The notes beneath the pieces were generated by a model that did no database searches, was not told the origin of the DNA, and saw only the letters and a program-made list of their open reading frames with translations. The translations under genes were made by a program, and so were the position numbers. Below are positions 24,961 to 32,974 of a DNA stretch of 64,000 nucleotides, one piece after another (position 1 is the stretch's first letter; every line of letters starts with the position of its first letter). This stretch comes from JAUCQB01 sp964586235 (GTDB lineage: Bacteria; Planctomycetota; Phycisphaerae; UBA1845; PWPN01). Location: positions 62,001 to 126,000 of the forward strand of contig CAZPIO010000002.1 of NCBI GenBank assembly GCA_964586235.1, in the 5' to 3' direction.

Positions 24961-25857
24961 TCAATCCAAACACGCGGCGTCCCCCGGGACATCCTCGCCA
25001 CTATAGCATCGCTGGAACAAGCCGAAATCGCTTTGGTCCACGTCGTCGTCCAGATCCAGCCTCGCGTCAGAACATGCCGGATTGGTCTGTGGTATCGCCG
25101 GCCCTGAGGCGCACGACTCGAAATGCTCAAGGTCCTCGGCGTCCACATCGCCGTCGTGGTCAAAGTCGGCGGGGACAGAAACGCTGGTCAGCCGGACATT
25201 GTCGACTCGCCAGAAACCGCGCGCGGACTCAAACGGAACGGTCGAGACGATCTGGACGCCGATATTCTCGCCGGCCCAGGGATCGCCGGCCAGAACGGGC
25301 GGAATCCGCAATTGCCAATCGTCCAGGTGTTTGGCATGCGGCTGGCTTTCGTCCGTGGTATTGAGGACCACCGTGACCCCGATGGTCAACCGGTCGCCGT
25401 TGTCATCACGGTAGTAGAGCCTGATTTCCATCGGTATGCCGAGTGGCATCCCCATGCCGCCGCCCTGAAACCCCGCGGTCAACTGGTAGGCCTGACCGAC
25501 CTCGTAGGTCGCGGCAAGATCCTGGTACAACTCCACTCCAGGCGTGGAAAAAACGAAGGCGGCCTGCTGCCCATCAACGTTGTCGATCCATGTGCTCGCC
25601 GGCACGTTGTAGAAAACCCCGGCCGTATTCAGCCAGTCCTGCAACGTGTACCCCGACTGCGTCCACCAATCAGGGGGAGGCGCTTTCGACCAGTCGTAGA
25701 CGGTCGCGGTAGCATACGGAGAGACTCGGATCACGGGGGACTCGAACGAGGCGTTGGGAATGCCCACCGTGGCAGCGTGCGACAGGATGGCCCCCCCGCC
25801 GACCATGAGGCTCACCGTCAGGCACATACACAAACCGATCTGTCTGCTTCTCGACAT
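24961..25857 (-). CDS. Secreted paralogue with dockerin-like C-terminus
   Basis: 298 aa. Signal peptide (GLCMCLTVSLMVGGGAILSHA), then the same beta-rich domain as the downstream PEP-CTERM protein: SFESPVIRVSPYATATVYDW, VDGQQAAFVFSTPGVELYQD, NTTDESQPHAKHLDDWQL. At the point where the paralogue has VPEP, this one has SVPADFDHDGDVDAEDLEHFE and DLDDDVDQSDFGLFQRCYSG, two EF-hand loops. Both are probably secreted but anchored in different ways. The ATG used lies behind AGGTGACCAGA; a GTG three codons upstream is possible. Function of the shared domain unknown. Confidence 0.85.
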   Translation of the reverse strand: MSRSRQIGLCMCLTVSLMVGGGAILSHAATVGIPNASFESPVIRVSPYATATVYDWSKAPPPDWWTQSGYTLQDWLNTAGVFYNVPASTWIDNVDGQQAAFVFSTPGVELYQDLAATYEVGQAYQLTAGFQGGGMGMPLGIPMEIRLYYRDDNGDRLTIGVTVVLNTTDESQPHAKHLDDWQLRIPPVLAGDPWAGENIGVQIVSTVPFESARGFWRVDNVRLTSVSVPADFDHDGDVDAEDLEHFESCASGPAIPQTNPACSDARLDLDDDVDQSDFGLFQRCYSGEDVPGDAACLD

Positions 25858-25887
25858 TCTGGTCACCTGATCCAGCCCGATCGCCCC

Positions 25888-26097
25888 TCACTTCCCGTTC
25901 AACGGAACAACCTTCCTCTCCTTCACGACTTGATAGATGCCTGGATGATCGGGCTTCCGGCCGGCGAACATGCGCGTCTCGGACATGTGTACGGCAAGCT
26001 GGTGGCCGTGCGCCTCGCCCTGGGCCACGAATGCCGTGATGACCGGCCGGAAAAGGCGAGGAAGCGATATACCCGTGCACGAACACTCGGCAATCAT
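25888..26097 (-). pseudogene. Truncated PadR-type transcriptional regulator
   Basis: 69 codons. CSCTGISLPRLFRPVITAF, GEAHGHQLAVHM and KPDHPGIYQVVKE match the winged-helix part of the PadR subfamily that starts with CPCSG and has HGYxIxxxL, then a Pro-containing GVYRxLKxME. The frame stops after ERKVVPLNGK, before the rest of the wing and the dimerisation helix. Short functional versions are possible, but loss of the C-terminal half makes a pseudogene more likely. The region from 26098 to 26322 has no other gene. A homologous fragment sits at 22958 on the other strand. Confidence 0.5.
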
Positions 26098-26322
26098 GGT
26101 CACTGGATGGCCCCCGCAAGTCGATGTGGGGTACACTTACGTGAATGGCCCGCGTCTGTCAAGCAGACCATCCTGCAACCGCTCAAGGACCGCTATCGAC
26201 GGGAGTTTTTTGAAGCCGCTCACTGTTTTCGCAGAGCCGGCGGGGCCTGGCGAGGTCCTGTCGGGAGACACAGCGGCGCCGCATTGGACGCAGCTTGCGA
26301 TCTGACCCGCACCAAGCACCGG

Positions 26323-27728
26323 TCACTCGCCGGTGCCCGGCGTTTCGTACTGCAGCAGCCTGCGTTCGCCCTGCAGGGCCCGCACTGCGGTGAGGTCCTG
26401 GGTGACCTCCAGCGTGCCAAGGTACTGTCCCTGCGGATCGCGGACGGCGAAGTAGCGGATATGGACGAAACGGCCGTGCAGGTTGATCCAGAACTCGGCC
26501 ACGTTCTGCCGCCCGCTGCGGAAGTCGTCGACAATTCGCTCGACCACTTCCACGCTGTCGGGCGGATGGCAGTGTTGGACCTTGCGGCCGAGGATGGCCT
26601 TGCTCCGCGCGAAGACTCGGCTGCTGCTCTCCGAAAAGAAGCGGACGCGATCCTCGGCATCGACGAAGGTCAGGTCCACCGGCAGCGCCGCGAAGAGCCC
26701 GACGAGCTGCTCGAAGGTCAGGTTCCCGGCCGGAAAGGCCACCGAGCGCCCGCGGGGCAGATCCACGGTCTCCCCGGGCTGCACGGACTCCGGCGGCGCG
26801 TAGCCGCTTCGCGGCTCGACCAGGCACCAGCCGTATTCGGGCGACTGCAGGAAAACCTGCCCCCACTCCTCCTCGGTCAGCGTCTGCATTGACATCGGGA
26901 GGAGAATGGTTTGCTCCTTGTCGATCATCGAGCCGACGGTGTCGTTAACCACGGCGACCGCGGGTTTCAGCCTGGCGGCGGCATCGTCGGCCCTGGCGAA
27001 AGCGTGCCTGGCCGTCGCGTTGAGGGTCTTCATCGCCTCGCGGGCCTCGTCGTCCTTGCCCCACATGACTTTCGACGGGCCGGTGATCCCGTGCCGTTCG
27101 AGGATCGAGAACAGGAGGTTTTCCTTACGCTTGTAGTGTTTGTCTACATCCATCAGCTCGTTGGCCGCGTGCCGGATGCGCCTCAAGGGCTCACCCGGAG
27201 CGTCGTCGGGCGGGAGAGCCTCCAGGTCAGCCAAGGCTTTGGCCAGCTCCTCCAGTGTGCGCCGGATGGCCGCGTTTTCGGTCCGGAACGTGTCCACGGG
27301 GTGTCCGGGCGGGACGTCGGTCTCGATCCTGGCGGTGAGGATGTCCTGCACCACCGCCGCGTGAAGGTCGCACATGCTCTTGATCTCGTTGACCGTGATG
27401 CCCTCGGCCATGAGCTGCTGCTCCATGGCGGCGATTTCACCGGGACTGGCCTGGCGAACNNNNNNNNNNNNNNNNNNNNNNNNNNNNNNNNNNNNNNNNN
27501 NNNNNNNNNNNNNNNNNNNNNNNNNNNNNNNNNNNNNNNNNNNNNNNNNNNNNNNNNNNCGGCCATGAGCTGCTGCTCCATGGCGGCGATTTCACCGGGA
27601 CTGGCCTGGCGAACAATCTCGGTCAGTTGAGCTTTCACCTCAGCGGGTTTGGCGCCCTGGTGGAGCTTGTAGATGATCTCCTTCAGGGTCTGAATTCGCC
27701 TGGCCCGATTGTCAATCAGTTCACTCAT
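26323..27728 (-). CDS. DUF438/hemerythrin/PAS protein, interrupted by an assembly gap
   Basis: Cytoplasmic sensor-like protein. N-terminal DUF438 (LIDNRARRIQTLKEIIYKLH, ASPGEIAAMEQQLMAEG), hemerythrin-like helices with metal-binding His (MCDLHAAVVQDIL, VDKHYKRKENLLFSILERHG), and a C-terminal PAS domain (FAALPVDLTFVDAEDRVRFFSES, EFWINLHGRFVHIRYFAVRD, GTLEVTQDLTAVR). It starts eight bases after the NO reductase stop codon, so it belongs to the same operon; related proteins accompany NO and O2 stress genes. A 100-N gap interrupts the gene; deleting the gap and one 55-bp copy restores one 416-aa frame. Confidence 0.85.
27405..27614. other. Assembly gap (100 N) with 55-bp duplicated flanks
   Basis: The N run covers 27460-27559. 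The 55 bases before it (27405-27459) and after it (27560-27614) are identical. With the gap, the gene is out of frame; removing 155 bases gives a single open frame. This is the signature of two contigs that overlap by 55 bases and were joined with a default gap. Confidence 0.9.
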
Positions 27729-27736
27729 GTCTCACC

Positions 27737-30010
27737 TCACCTGGCCGGGATGGTCAGCTCCTGTCCTTCACCGACCGTTACCGGCTTCAGGCTCATCAGC
27801 GCTCGAACGACAAACACGATCAACGCGACCACGCCTGCGATGATGATCAGGTCCGGAATGAGGCGCCACTGCCCGATCCACTTAACCCACGGCTCCTCAT
27901 AGAATGCCGGGCTGCGGGCATACCACAGGCCATAAATGTAGGAGGCCCGGGCCTGGATCAACCCGACCGGCAGAAGGGTGAGAAGAGTCATCCCCAGCAG
28001 GCCGCCGTTGGTCGCCACGAAGGCGAACTTGAGTGTTCCATCCGACCACTTCTCCGGCCGGATGAGGCCGCGGAGGGCAAACAGCATCAACCCGATTGCC
28101 AGCATGCCGTAGGTTCCGAACAAGGCTGCATGGCCGTGGTTCATGGTCAGATACGTCGAATGCTCGTAGTAGTTGATCACCGGCGTGGTGATGATGAACC
28201 CGAACACGCCCGCGCCGAGGAAAGCCCAGGCCGACGAGGCGCCCATGAACATGAGCGGCCACTTGTAGGGGTAGGCCTCCTTGATGGCCGGCGAGTCCTT
28301 GGCCTCGAGGGCCACCTTCACCAGCAGCAGGAGGATGGGCACCGGCTCCATGGTGGAGATAACGCCGCCCAAGGCCAACCACAGATCGGGGTCGCCGAAC
28401 CAGTAGTAGTGATGGCCGACGCCGATGATGCCCGAGAACATGGCCAGGCACGCGGTGAGATAAGCCGCCCGCAATGCTTTCTTCTTCGGGGCCAGGCCGA
28501 GCGCGGTGATCACGTAGGCCGTTGCCGCCGCCGCAAAGAACTCGAAAATGCCCTCGACCCAGGTGTGGACGACCCACCAGCGCCAGAAGTCGGCGATGGT
28601 GATATGCGTGCGCGGGTTGTAGAAAAGCCCGAAGGCGAAGAACGACACCACCGCGACCGCGGAGTAGGTGTAGAACGGCACCGTGCCCCAGCGGTCCTGG
28701 CCGGCAGCCAGGTGCGGCTTGACGCCCCTGACGACCAGCACGAGCCACATGATCAGGCCGACGAGCAGGAGGATCTGCCACAGCCTGCCCAATTCGAGGA
28801 ACTCCCATCCCTGGTGCCCGATCCAGAACCAGTGCTTGCCGGCCAATCCCTTAATGCCCAGCACGGTGCCGACAAAGGTGCCCGCCACGACCAGGACGAC
28901 GGCCGCGAAGAGCAGATCGACCAGCAGTCCCTGCTTGCGCGGCTCACGCCCGCCGGCGATCGGCCCGAGATACAGGGCCGAGCCCACCCAGGCGACCGCG
29001 ATCCAGAAGATGGCCGACTGGAGATGCCAGCTCTTGGCCCAGTTGTACGTAAAGATACTGGGTATGGAATCCACGCCGTAGAACGAGCTTGGATGCACGG
29101 TGTAGTGAGCCATCAGCCCGCCCATGTTGAGCTGCAGGAACAGCAGGCCCACGACCGCGAGGAAGTACTTGGCCGATTTTCGCTGGCTGCTGGAAATGGG
29201 CATGTGGAGGATCCGCTCGCCGATGGTCGAATCGAGCTTGAGCCCCTCCAGGTCCTTATGGAAGTCGAATCGGAAGAAGAGAAACAGGGCCAGGCCCGAT
29301 GCGAGCATCACGCCGAGCAACGCGCCGATGGACCAGCCCACGGCCGCGGGGGCGATGTCGTTGCCGACGCTGCGGTCCGGCGGCCAGTTGTTCGTATAAG
29401 TGAGGCTCTTGCCGGGCCGCAGGGTGCCGGCGCACCAGGCGGTCCAGAGGAAGAAATCCGCGAGATTCTGACGATCCTTCGCGTCCTCGATGATTCGCGG
29501 CACGATATTCGCATCGGGCACGCCGGCCAGGAACGCCTCGTCGTAGTGCTTGCGAATGCTGTTGAAGGCGTCGACTTGCGCCGGGGTCAGCGTCAGCCGG
29601 CCCGTCGCCCCGTCGTAGCGATTCTGTTTCAGTTCCTGGATGACCTGGTAGTCGATCTCGCGTTTCTGCGGCTCGGTCAATTCGGCGTGGCTGCCCTTGC
29701 CCATCTGTCGGGCGTGGAAATCGCGCATGAGCTGGCCGATCCGGTGCAACGTGTCGGCGGTGAACTCGGTACCGCGATAGGTGCCGTGGCCCCAGACCGA
29801 GCCCAGATCCATCAGACCATACTTCTGCCAGACGGCCTGGCCGGCCAACAGCCCCTCCCGGTCGAAAAGGACTTCGCCGGTCTTCCCATCGACGGCCTGC
29901 TCCGGGTAAGGAGGCGCCGCCTCGTAGGTGTAATAGCCGCCACCCAGGGTGATGGCGATCGCCGACAGGATGCTCAACACAAATACGGCTTTCAATCCGC
30001 GCCCGATCAT
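27737..30010 (-). CDS. norZ: Quinol-dependent nitric oxide reductase (qNOR)
   Basis: Membrane enzyme that reduces NO to N2O using quinol. 757 aa, the usual size for the single-subunit form, with an N-terminal helix and periplasmic domain that in cNOR is a separate NorC protein. Family residues: His in SWHLQSAIFW (about 329), HTWVEGIFEF (about 482; FeB His and Glu), GHHYYWFG (about 533), NHGHAALFGTYG (about 623, heme His). Up to fourteen membrane helices. The gene is between an Rrf2 regulator and a hemerythrin-PAS gene, all on one strand, so an NO detoxification or denitrification role is likely. No other denitrification genes are in the window. Confidence 0.93.
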   Translation of the reverse strand: MIGRGLKAVFVLSILSAIAITLGGGYYTYEAAPPYPEQAVDGKTGEVLFDREGLLAGQAVWQKYGLMDLGSVWGHGTYRGTEFTADTLHRIGQLMRDFHARQMGKGSHAELTEPQKREIDYQVIQELKQNRYDGATGRLTLTPAQVDAFNSIRKHYDEAFLAGVPDANIVPRIIEDAKDRQNLADFFLWTAWCAGTLRPGKSLTYTNNWPPDRSVGNDIAPAAVGWSIGALLGVMLASGLALFLFFRFDFHKDLEGLKLDSTIGERILHMPISSSQRKSAKYFLAVVGLLFLQLNMGGLMAHYTVHPSSFYGVDSIPSIFTYNWAKSWHLQSAIFWIAVAWVGSALYLGPIAGGREPRKQGLLVDLLFAAVVLVVAGTFVGTVLGIKGLAGKHWFWIGHQGWEFLELGRLWQILLLVGLIMWLVLVVRGVKPHLAAGQDRWGTVPFYTYSAVAVVSFFAFGLFYNPRTHITIADFWRWWVVHTWVEGIFEFFAAAATAYVITALGLAPKKKALRAAYLTACLAMFSGIIGVGHHYYWFGDPDLWLALGGVISTMEPVPILLLLVKVALEAKDSPAIKEAYPYKWPLMFMGASSAWAFLGAGVFGFIITTPVINYYEHSTYLTMNHGHAALFGTYGMLAIGLMLFALRGLIRPEKWSDGTLKFAFVATNGGLLGMTLLTLLPVGLIQARASYIYGLWYARSPAFYEEPWVKWIGQWRLIPDLIIIAGVVALIVFVVRALMSLKPVTVGEGQELTIPAR

Positions 30011-30068
30011 GATGCTGGTCCTTTCTGTCTTGAGTATTCCAGGCCGATCTCCTCATGGAGGTTCGGCG

Positions 30069-30617
30069 TTATTTGTTCTGGCACTCGCCCACCGGGGCCC
30101 GACCCATGTCGCGCCGGCGCCCGGCTCTGCCCGACCGCTGGGACAGGTTACCCGGACCGTCGGCCGATGCCACCGGTTCTTGTCCGTTGGCCGGAGGCTC
30201 GCAAAGCGGAGGCCGCCCGTCCCCTTCCTCCAGTAACTCGGCGATGCTGGTCGAGGCAAAGGCTTTCTCGATCGAGGCCACTGCTTCGTCGAGACGCCGG
30301 TGAAGTGGACAAAGCGCGTTGTTGTGAGACTCGACGTTCAATGGGCATTTCCGGATCCGCCCGGAGGGACTCACGGCCTGCATGACATCGAGCACCGAGA
30401 TGTGCAGTGCGGGCCGCGAGAGGCGGAACCCGCCCTTGCACCCCGCCGTCGATGTGACCAGTCCCGCGCGAGCGAGCGTTTGGAGGACTTTCGACATGTA
30501 ACCCGCGGGAACCTGTGTCGCTCGGGCAACCTCGGCCGTCCTTCTGACGGCAGCCGGCTCGCGAGCGAGCCACACGACGGCTCGCAAGGCATATTCGGCG
30601 GTCTGCAGGATGTACAT
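30069..30617 (-). CDS. Rrf2 family transcriptional regulator, NsrR-like
   Basis: 182 aa. The winged helix is clear: MYILQTAEYALRAVVWLA, ATQVPAGYMSKVLQTLARAG, and GCKGGFRLSRPALHISVLDV. In the C-terminal part RKCPLNVESHNNALCPLHRR holds two Cys, a candidate Fe-S cluster ligand set with one more Cys in GCKGG; the spacing differs from the three-Cys pattern of E. coli NsrR. Given its place directly upstream of the NO reductase, NO-responsive repression is the simplest hypothesis. The start was taken at MYILQ because the longer frame adds 139 unrelated residues. A Gly- and Arg-rich C-terminal tail is unusual. Confidence 0.8.
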   Translation of the reverse strand: MYILQTAEYALRAVVWLAREPAAVRRTAEVARATQVPAGYMSKVLQTLARAGLVTSTAGCKGGFRLSRPALHISVLDVMQAVSPSGRIRKCPLNVESHNNALCPLHRRLDEAVASIEKAFASTSIAELLEEGDGRPPLCEPPANGQEPVASADGPGNLSQRSGRAGRRRDMGRAPVGECQNK

Positions 30618-31137
30618 GTCGTTTGTCCGCCCGGGGCCCGGTTCAGGCACCTCTGCTGTTGCGTTCCTGCAGAAGCCCCATATCTGGATATCCACATCCG
30701 GAATATAGGCCGCCTGTCCCCCTTGAGCCACCTGAATGGGCAAATTCGGGGCTGAGTCGGCAACTAATCCCAATAGAGTAGGCAGCCAAAGCGGCGTTTG
30801 CCGCGTATAACATGAAGCTCTGCGGACTGGGTTTCGGGAGCGACGTGCCACGGCTCGAAGTCGGTGAACCGACAGGCCGGCGGGAGCGTGGGCCTCAGCA
30901 GTGAAGACCGGCTGTGCGTTCGGGGAAGGGGCGCTCGCCTTCTTGGGCGGGCCGAAGACCTGCACGGCTAGAGTTGGTGGGCCTGCTATCCGATATGTGC
31001 CTAGCTCGATCCGCCAGGACCGGGAGCTTGACACGAAGGCCGTTGGCTCCTATACTTTCGAAACGGCAAGATTCTCTTTTCTTGTTGTCTTGCAGAAGGT
31101 TACGATGATTTGACGTTACGGTCAGCGCAGGTACAAA
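30618..31137. other. Divergent intergenic region between Rrf2 and DksA-like genes
   Basis: 520 bases, no gene seen. A 10-bp palindrome TGGATATCCA sits at 30685-30694, 68 bases upstream of the Rrf2 start and within CATATC...GAATATAG; it could be an operator for autoregulation but nothing confirms this. The right end contains the promoter for the DksA-like gene. Confidence 0.35.
31028..31056 (+). promoter_or_regulatory. Strong sigma70-type promoter
   Basis: TTGACA and TATACT with a 17-base spacer, predicted start near 31063, about 75 nt before the GTG of the DksA-like gene. Confidence 0.7.
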
Positions 31138-32007
31138 GTGGGAAAGAAAACGACCCTAGCTAAGGACAGAAAGGCCAAGCCCGCCACCAAAGCAGGCAAG
31201 AAGCCCAGCAAGGCGAAGGCTTCGCCCACGGTCAAAAAGGCCGATAACAGGAAACTGGATGAGAAAGTCCAGAAACCCAAGCGGCGGCCATCCGTTGCGG
31301 CAAAGTCTGTCGAAAAGTCGTCTAGCCCCAAATCTTTAGCTGCCCAAAAGGGTGACAGAACGTCTGGCGAGGGCCCGGTCAAGATCGTCGCCAGGGGCGT
31401 AGCCGAGGCGCCGAAGAGCAACACCAAGGCTCTGGCCGTGTCCAAGATTGGCGCCAGGGCGGCAGCCCCGACCCGTGCCCCCCGCGAGATCGGTGGTTTG
31501 CCGAAGATCCCGGCGGTGCGGGGAGTCTTCGACCGGGTACCCAAGAGCGAGCGCCAACCGGCCAGGAATGAGGATTCAGGCGGGAACGGCGACGCGGCAG
31601 CCGATAACGCCCCCACTGAACCCACTCGGACGTACCTGACCGATGAGGAGCTTCGCGAATTCCGCGATCTTCTCATCGCTAAGCGACAAGAAATCATCCG
31701 AGATGTGACCAACCTTGAGGACGAGGCGATTCGGCAGGCATCCAGCGGGGCGACCACATCCACGATGCCCATCCACATGGCCGATCTGGGTACCGACACC
31801 TGGGAGCAGGAGTTGACCCTCGGGCTCATTGAGAACGAGCGGAGCCTGCTTCGGGAAATCGATGAAGCGCTGGAGCGCGTCGACAACAAGACTTACGGCA
31901 TGTGTATCGCAACCAACAAGCGGATTTCGAAGTCTCGTTTGCAGGCCAAACCCTGGGCCAAGTACTGCATCGAGTACGCCCGCAAGCGCGAACTGGGTCT
32001 GGCCTGA
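31138..32007 (+). CDS. DksA/TraR-like protein with long lysine-rich N-terminus
   Basis: 289 aa. The first 150 residues are low-complexity and rich in Lys, Ala, Pro and Ser (KKTTLAKDRKAKPATKAGKK), reminiscent of nucleic-acid-binding tails. The rest has the DksA coiled-coil (LTDEELREFRDLLIAKRQEI, LIENERSLLREIDEALERV) and the zinc-finger remnant YGMCIATNKRISKSRLQAKPWAKYC. Two of four Cys ligands are kept; the others are Thr and Tyr. DksA-like proteins act on RNA polymerase in the secondary channel. Start GTG, 75 nt after a strong promoter. lspA and ribD follow on the same strand. Confidence 0.75.
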   Translation: MGKKTTLAKDRKAKPATKAGKKPSKAKASPTVKKADNRKLDEKVQKPKRRPSVAAKSVEKSSSPKSLAAQKGDRTSGEGPVKIVARGVAEAPKSNTKALAVSKIGARAAAPTRAPREIGGLPKIPAVRGVFDRVPKSERQPARNEDSGGNGDAAADNAPTEPTRTYLTDEELREFRDLLIAKRQEIIRDVTNLEDEAIRQASSGATTSTMPIHMADLGTDTWEQELTLGLIENERSLLREIDEALERVDNKTYGMCIATNKRISKSRLQAKPWAKYCIEYARKRELGLA

Positions 32008-32159
32008 TCCGCTGAGTCTCGTTACAATCCCCCCGCTTGAAATCGTTCAGGATCCCGGCGGCTCAAGCTTTGAGTCAGTGGCGCGCGCTCTTCGGGAAAC
32101 CTGACCTGAAGCCGGCGATGATTTTGAGGTGTGGCTCGCCTCGGAAACATGACTCTCGC

Positions 32160-32954
32160 ATGACAAAACCAACAGATCAGCATGCCTCCGGCCATTCGGA
32201 AGACTGCGCCGGCTGTCAGAGTAACACCGCGCTGAGAAGCACGGCCTCTCACGCCCGTTTATGGCTGGTTGCGGCGTTCGGCCTGGTCGCCGACCTGTGG
32301 TCCAAGCACTGGGCCTTCACGCACCTGGATTCAGGCAAGGGTGAAGTCATCGTCAGCCATCTGGCGAGATTTCAACGATCATTGAATACAGGGGCCCTCT
32401 TCGGCCTGGGGAAGGGCTGGACCCCGCTTTTTATCCTCGCCTCGGTTCTGGCTCTCGGCTTCGTTTTCTATCTGTTTGCCCACAGCGGGCGTGAGCGGTG
32501 GAGCCTGCATGTCGCCCTGGGGCTGGTTCTGGCGGGTGCCCTAGGCAACTTGTACGACCGCGCCTTCGAGATCGCCGACGTGGTCAAGTATTCGGGTAAG
32601 ACGGGGGGCGTTTACATCGAAGCCGGGCTCATCAATGAGGAGGAGAGCAACGAGAAGTACCTCGTCCTGGGGAGCTACCCGGAAGGCAAGACACGCCTCC
32701 ACATAAACCGGGAATCGGTCATTGATACCTGGCAGCAGGGTGTTGTCCGAGATTTCATCAAGATGGAGCCCCAGATCCCGATCGGCAAAGACAGGCGGCT
32801 GGACGTCTGGCCGTGGGTGTTCAACATCGCGGACGTGTTGCTGGTGGTCGGGGTCGCCCTGCTGATGCTCAACTTCTGGAAGGAACGCCGGGCGGCACGG
32901 TCAGGCAAAGATGCGGCTGAGTCGCAGGCAGACAAGAGCGGGTCCGATTCCTGA
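32160..32954 (+). CDS. lspA: Signal peptidase II with a periplasmic insertion
   Basis: Removes signal peptides from prolipoproteins after lipidation. The 264-aa product is about 100 longer than usual. Core helices: WLVAAFGLVADLWSKHWA (D-WSK motif), FILASVLALGFVFYLF, the first catalytic Asp in ALGNLYDRAF (Asp133), and the second in VFNIADVLLVVG (Asp225). Between these two lies an extra stretch of about 70 residues (KTGGVYIEAGL..., NEKYLVLGSYPEGK), which should be in the periplasm. N-terminal extension with two Cys before the first helix. Start at MTKPTDQHAS. It precedes ribD by 20 bases. Confidence 0.9.
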   Translation: MTKPTDQHASGHSEDCAGCQSNTALRSTASHARLWLVAAFGLVADLWSKHWAFTHLDSGKGEVIVSHLARFQRSLNTGALFGLGKGWTPLFILASVLALGFVFYLFAHSGRERWSLHVALGLVLAGALGNLYDRAFEIADVVKYSGKTGGVYIEAGLINEEESNEKYLVLGSYPEGKTRLHINRESVIDTWQQGVVRDFIKMEPQIPIGKDRRLDVWPWVFNIADVLLVVGVALLMLNFWKERRAARSGKDAAESQADKSGSDS

Positions 32955-32974
32955 CAGACAAGGTTCCGGTCGCC

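Noticed and set aside
25123..26892. A 589-codon open frame on the plus strand across the dockerin paralogue and hemerythrin-PAS gene
   Set aside because: It spans two clear genes on the opposite strand and shows no domain of its own.
28130..30385. A 751-codon open frame opposite the nitric oxide reductase
   Set aside because: Composition typical of a shadow; the reductase on the minus strand is unambiguous.
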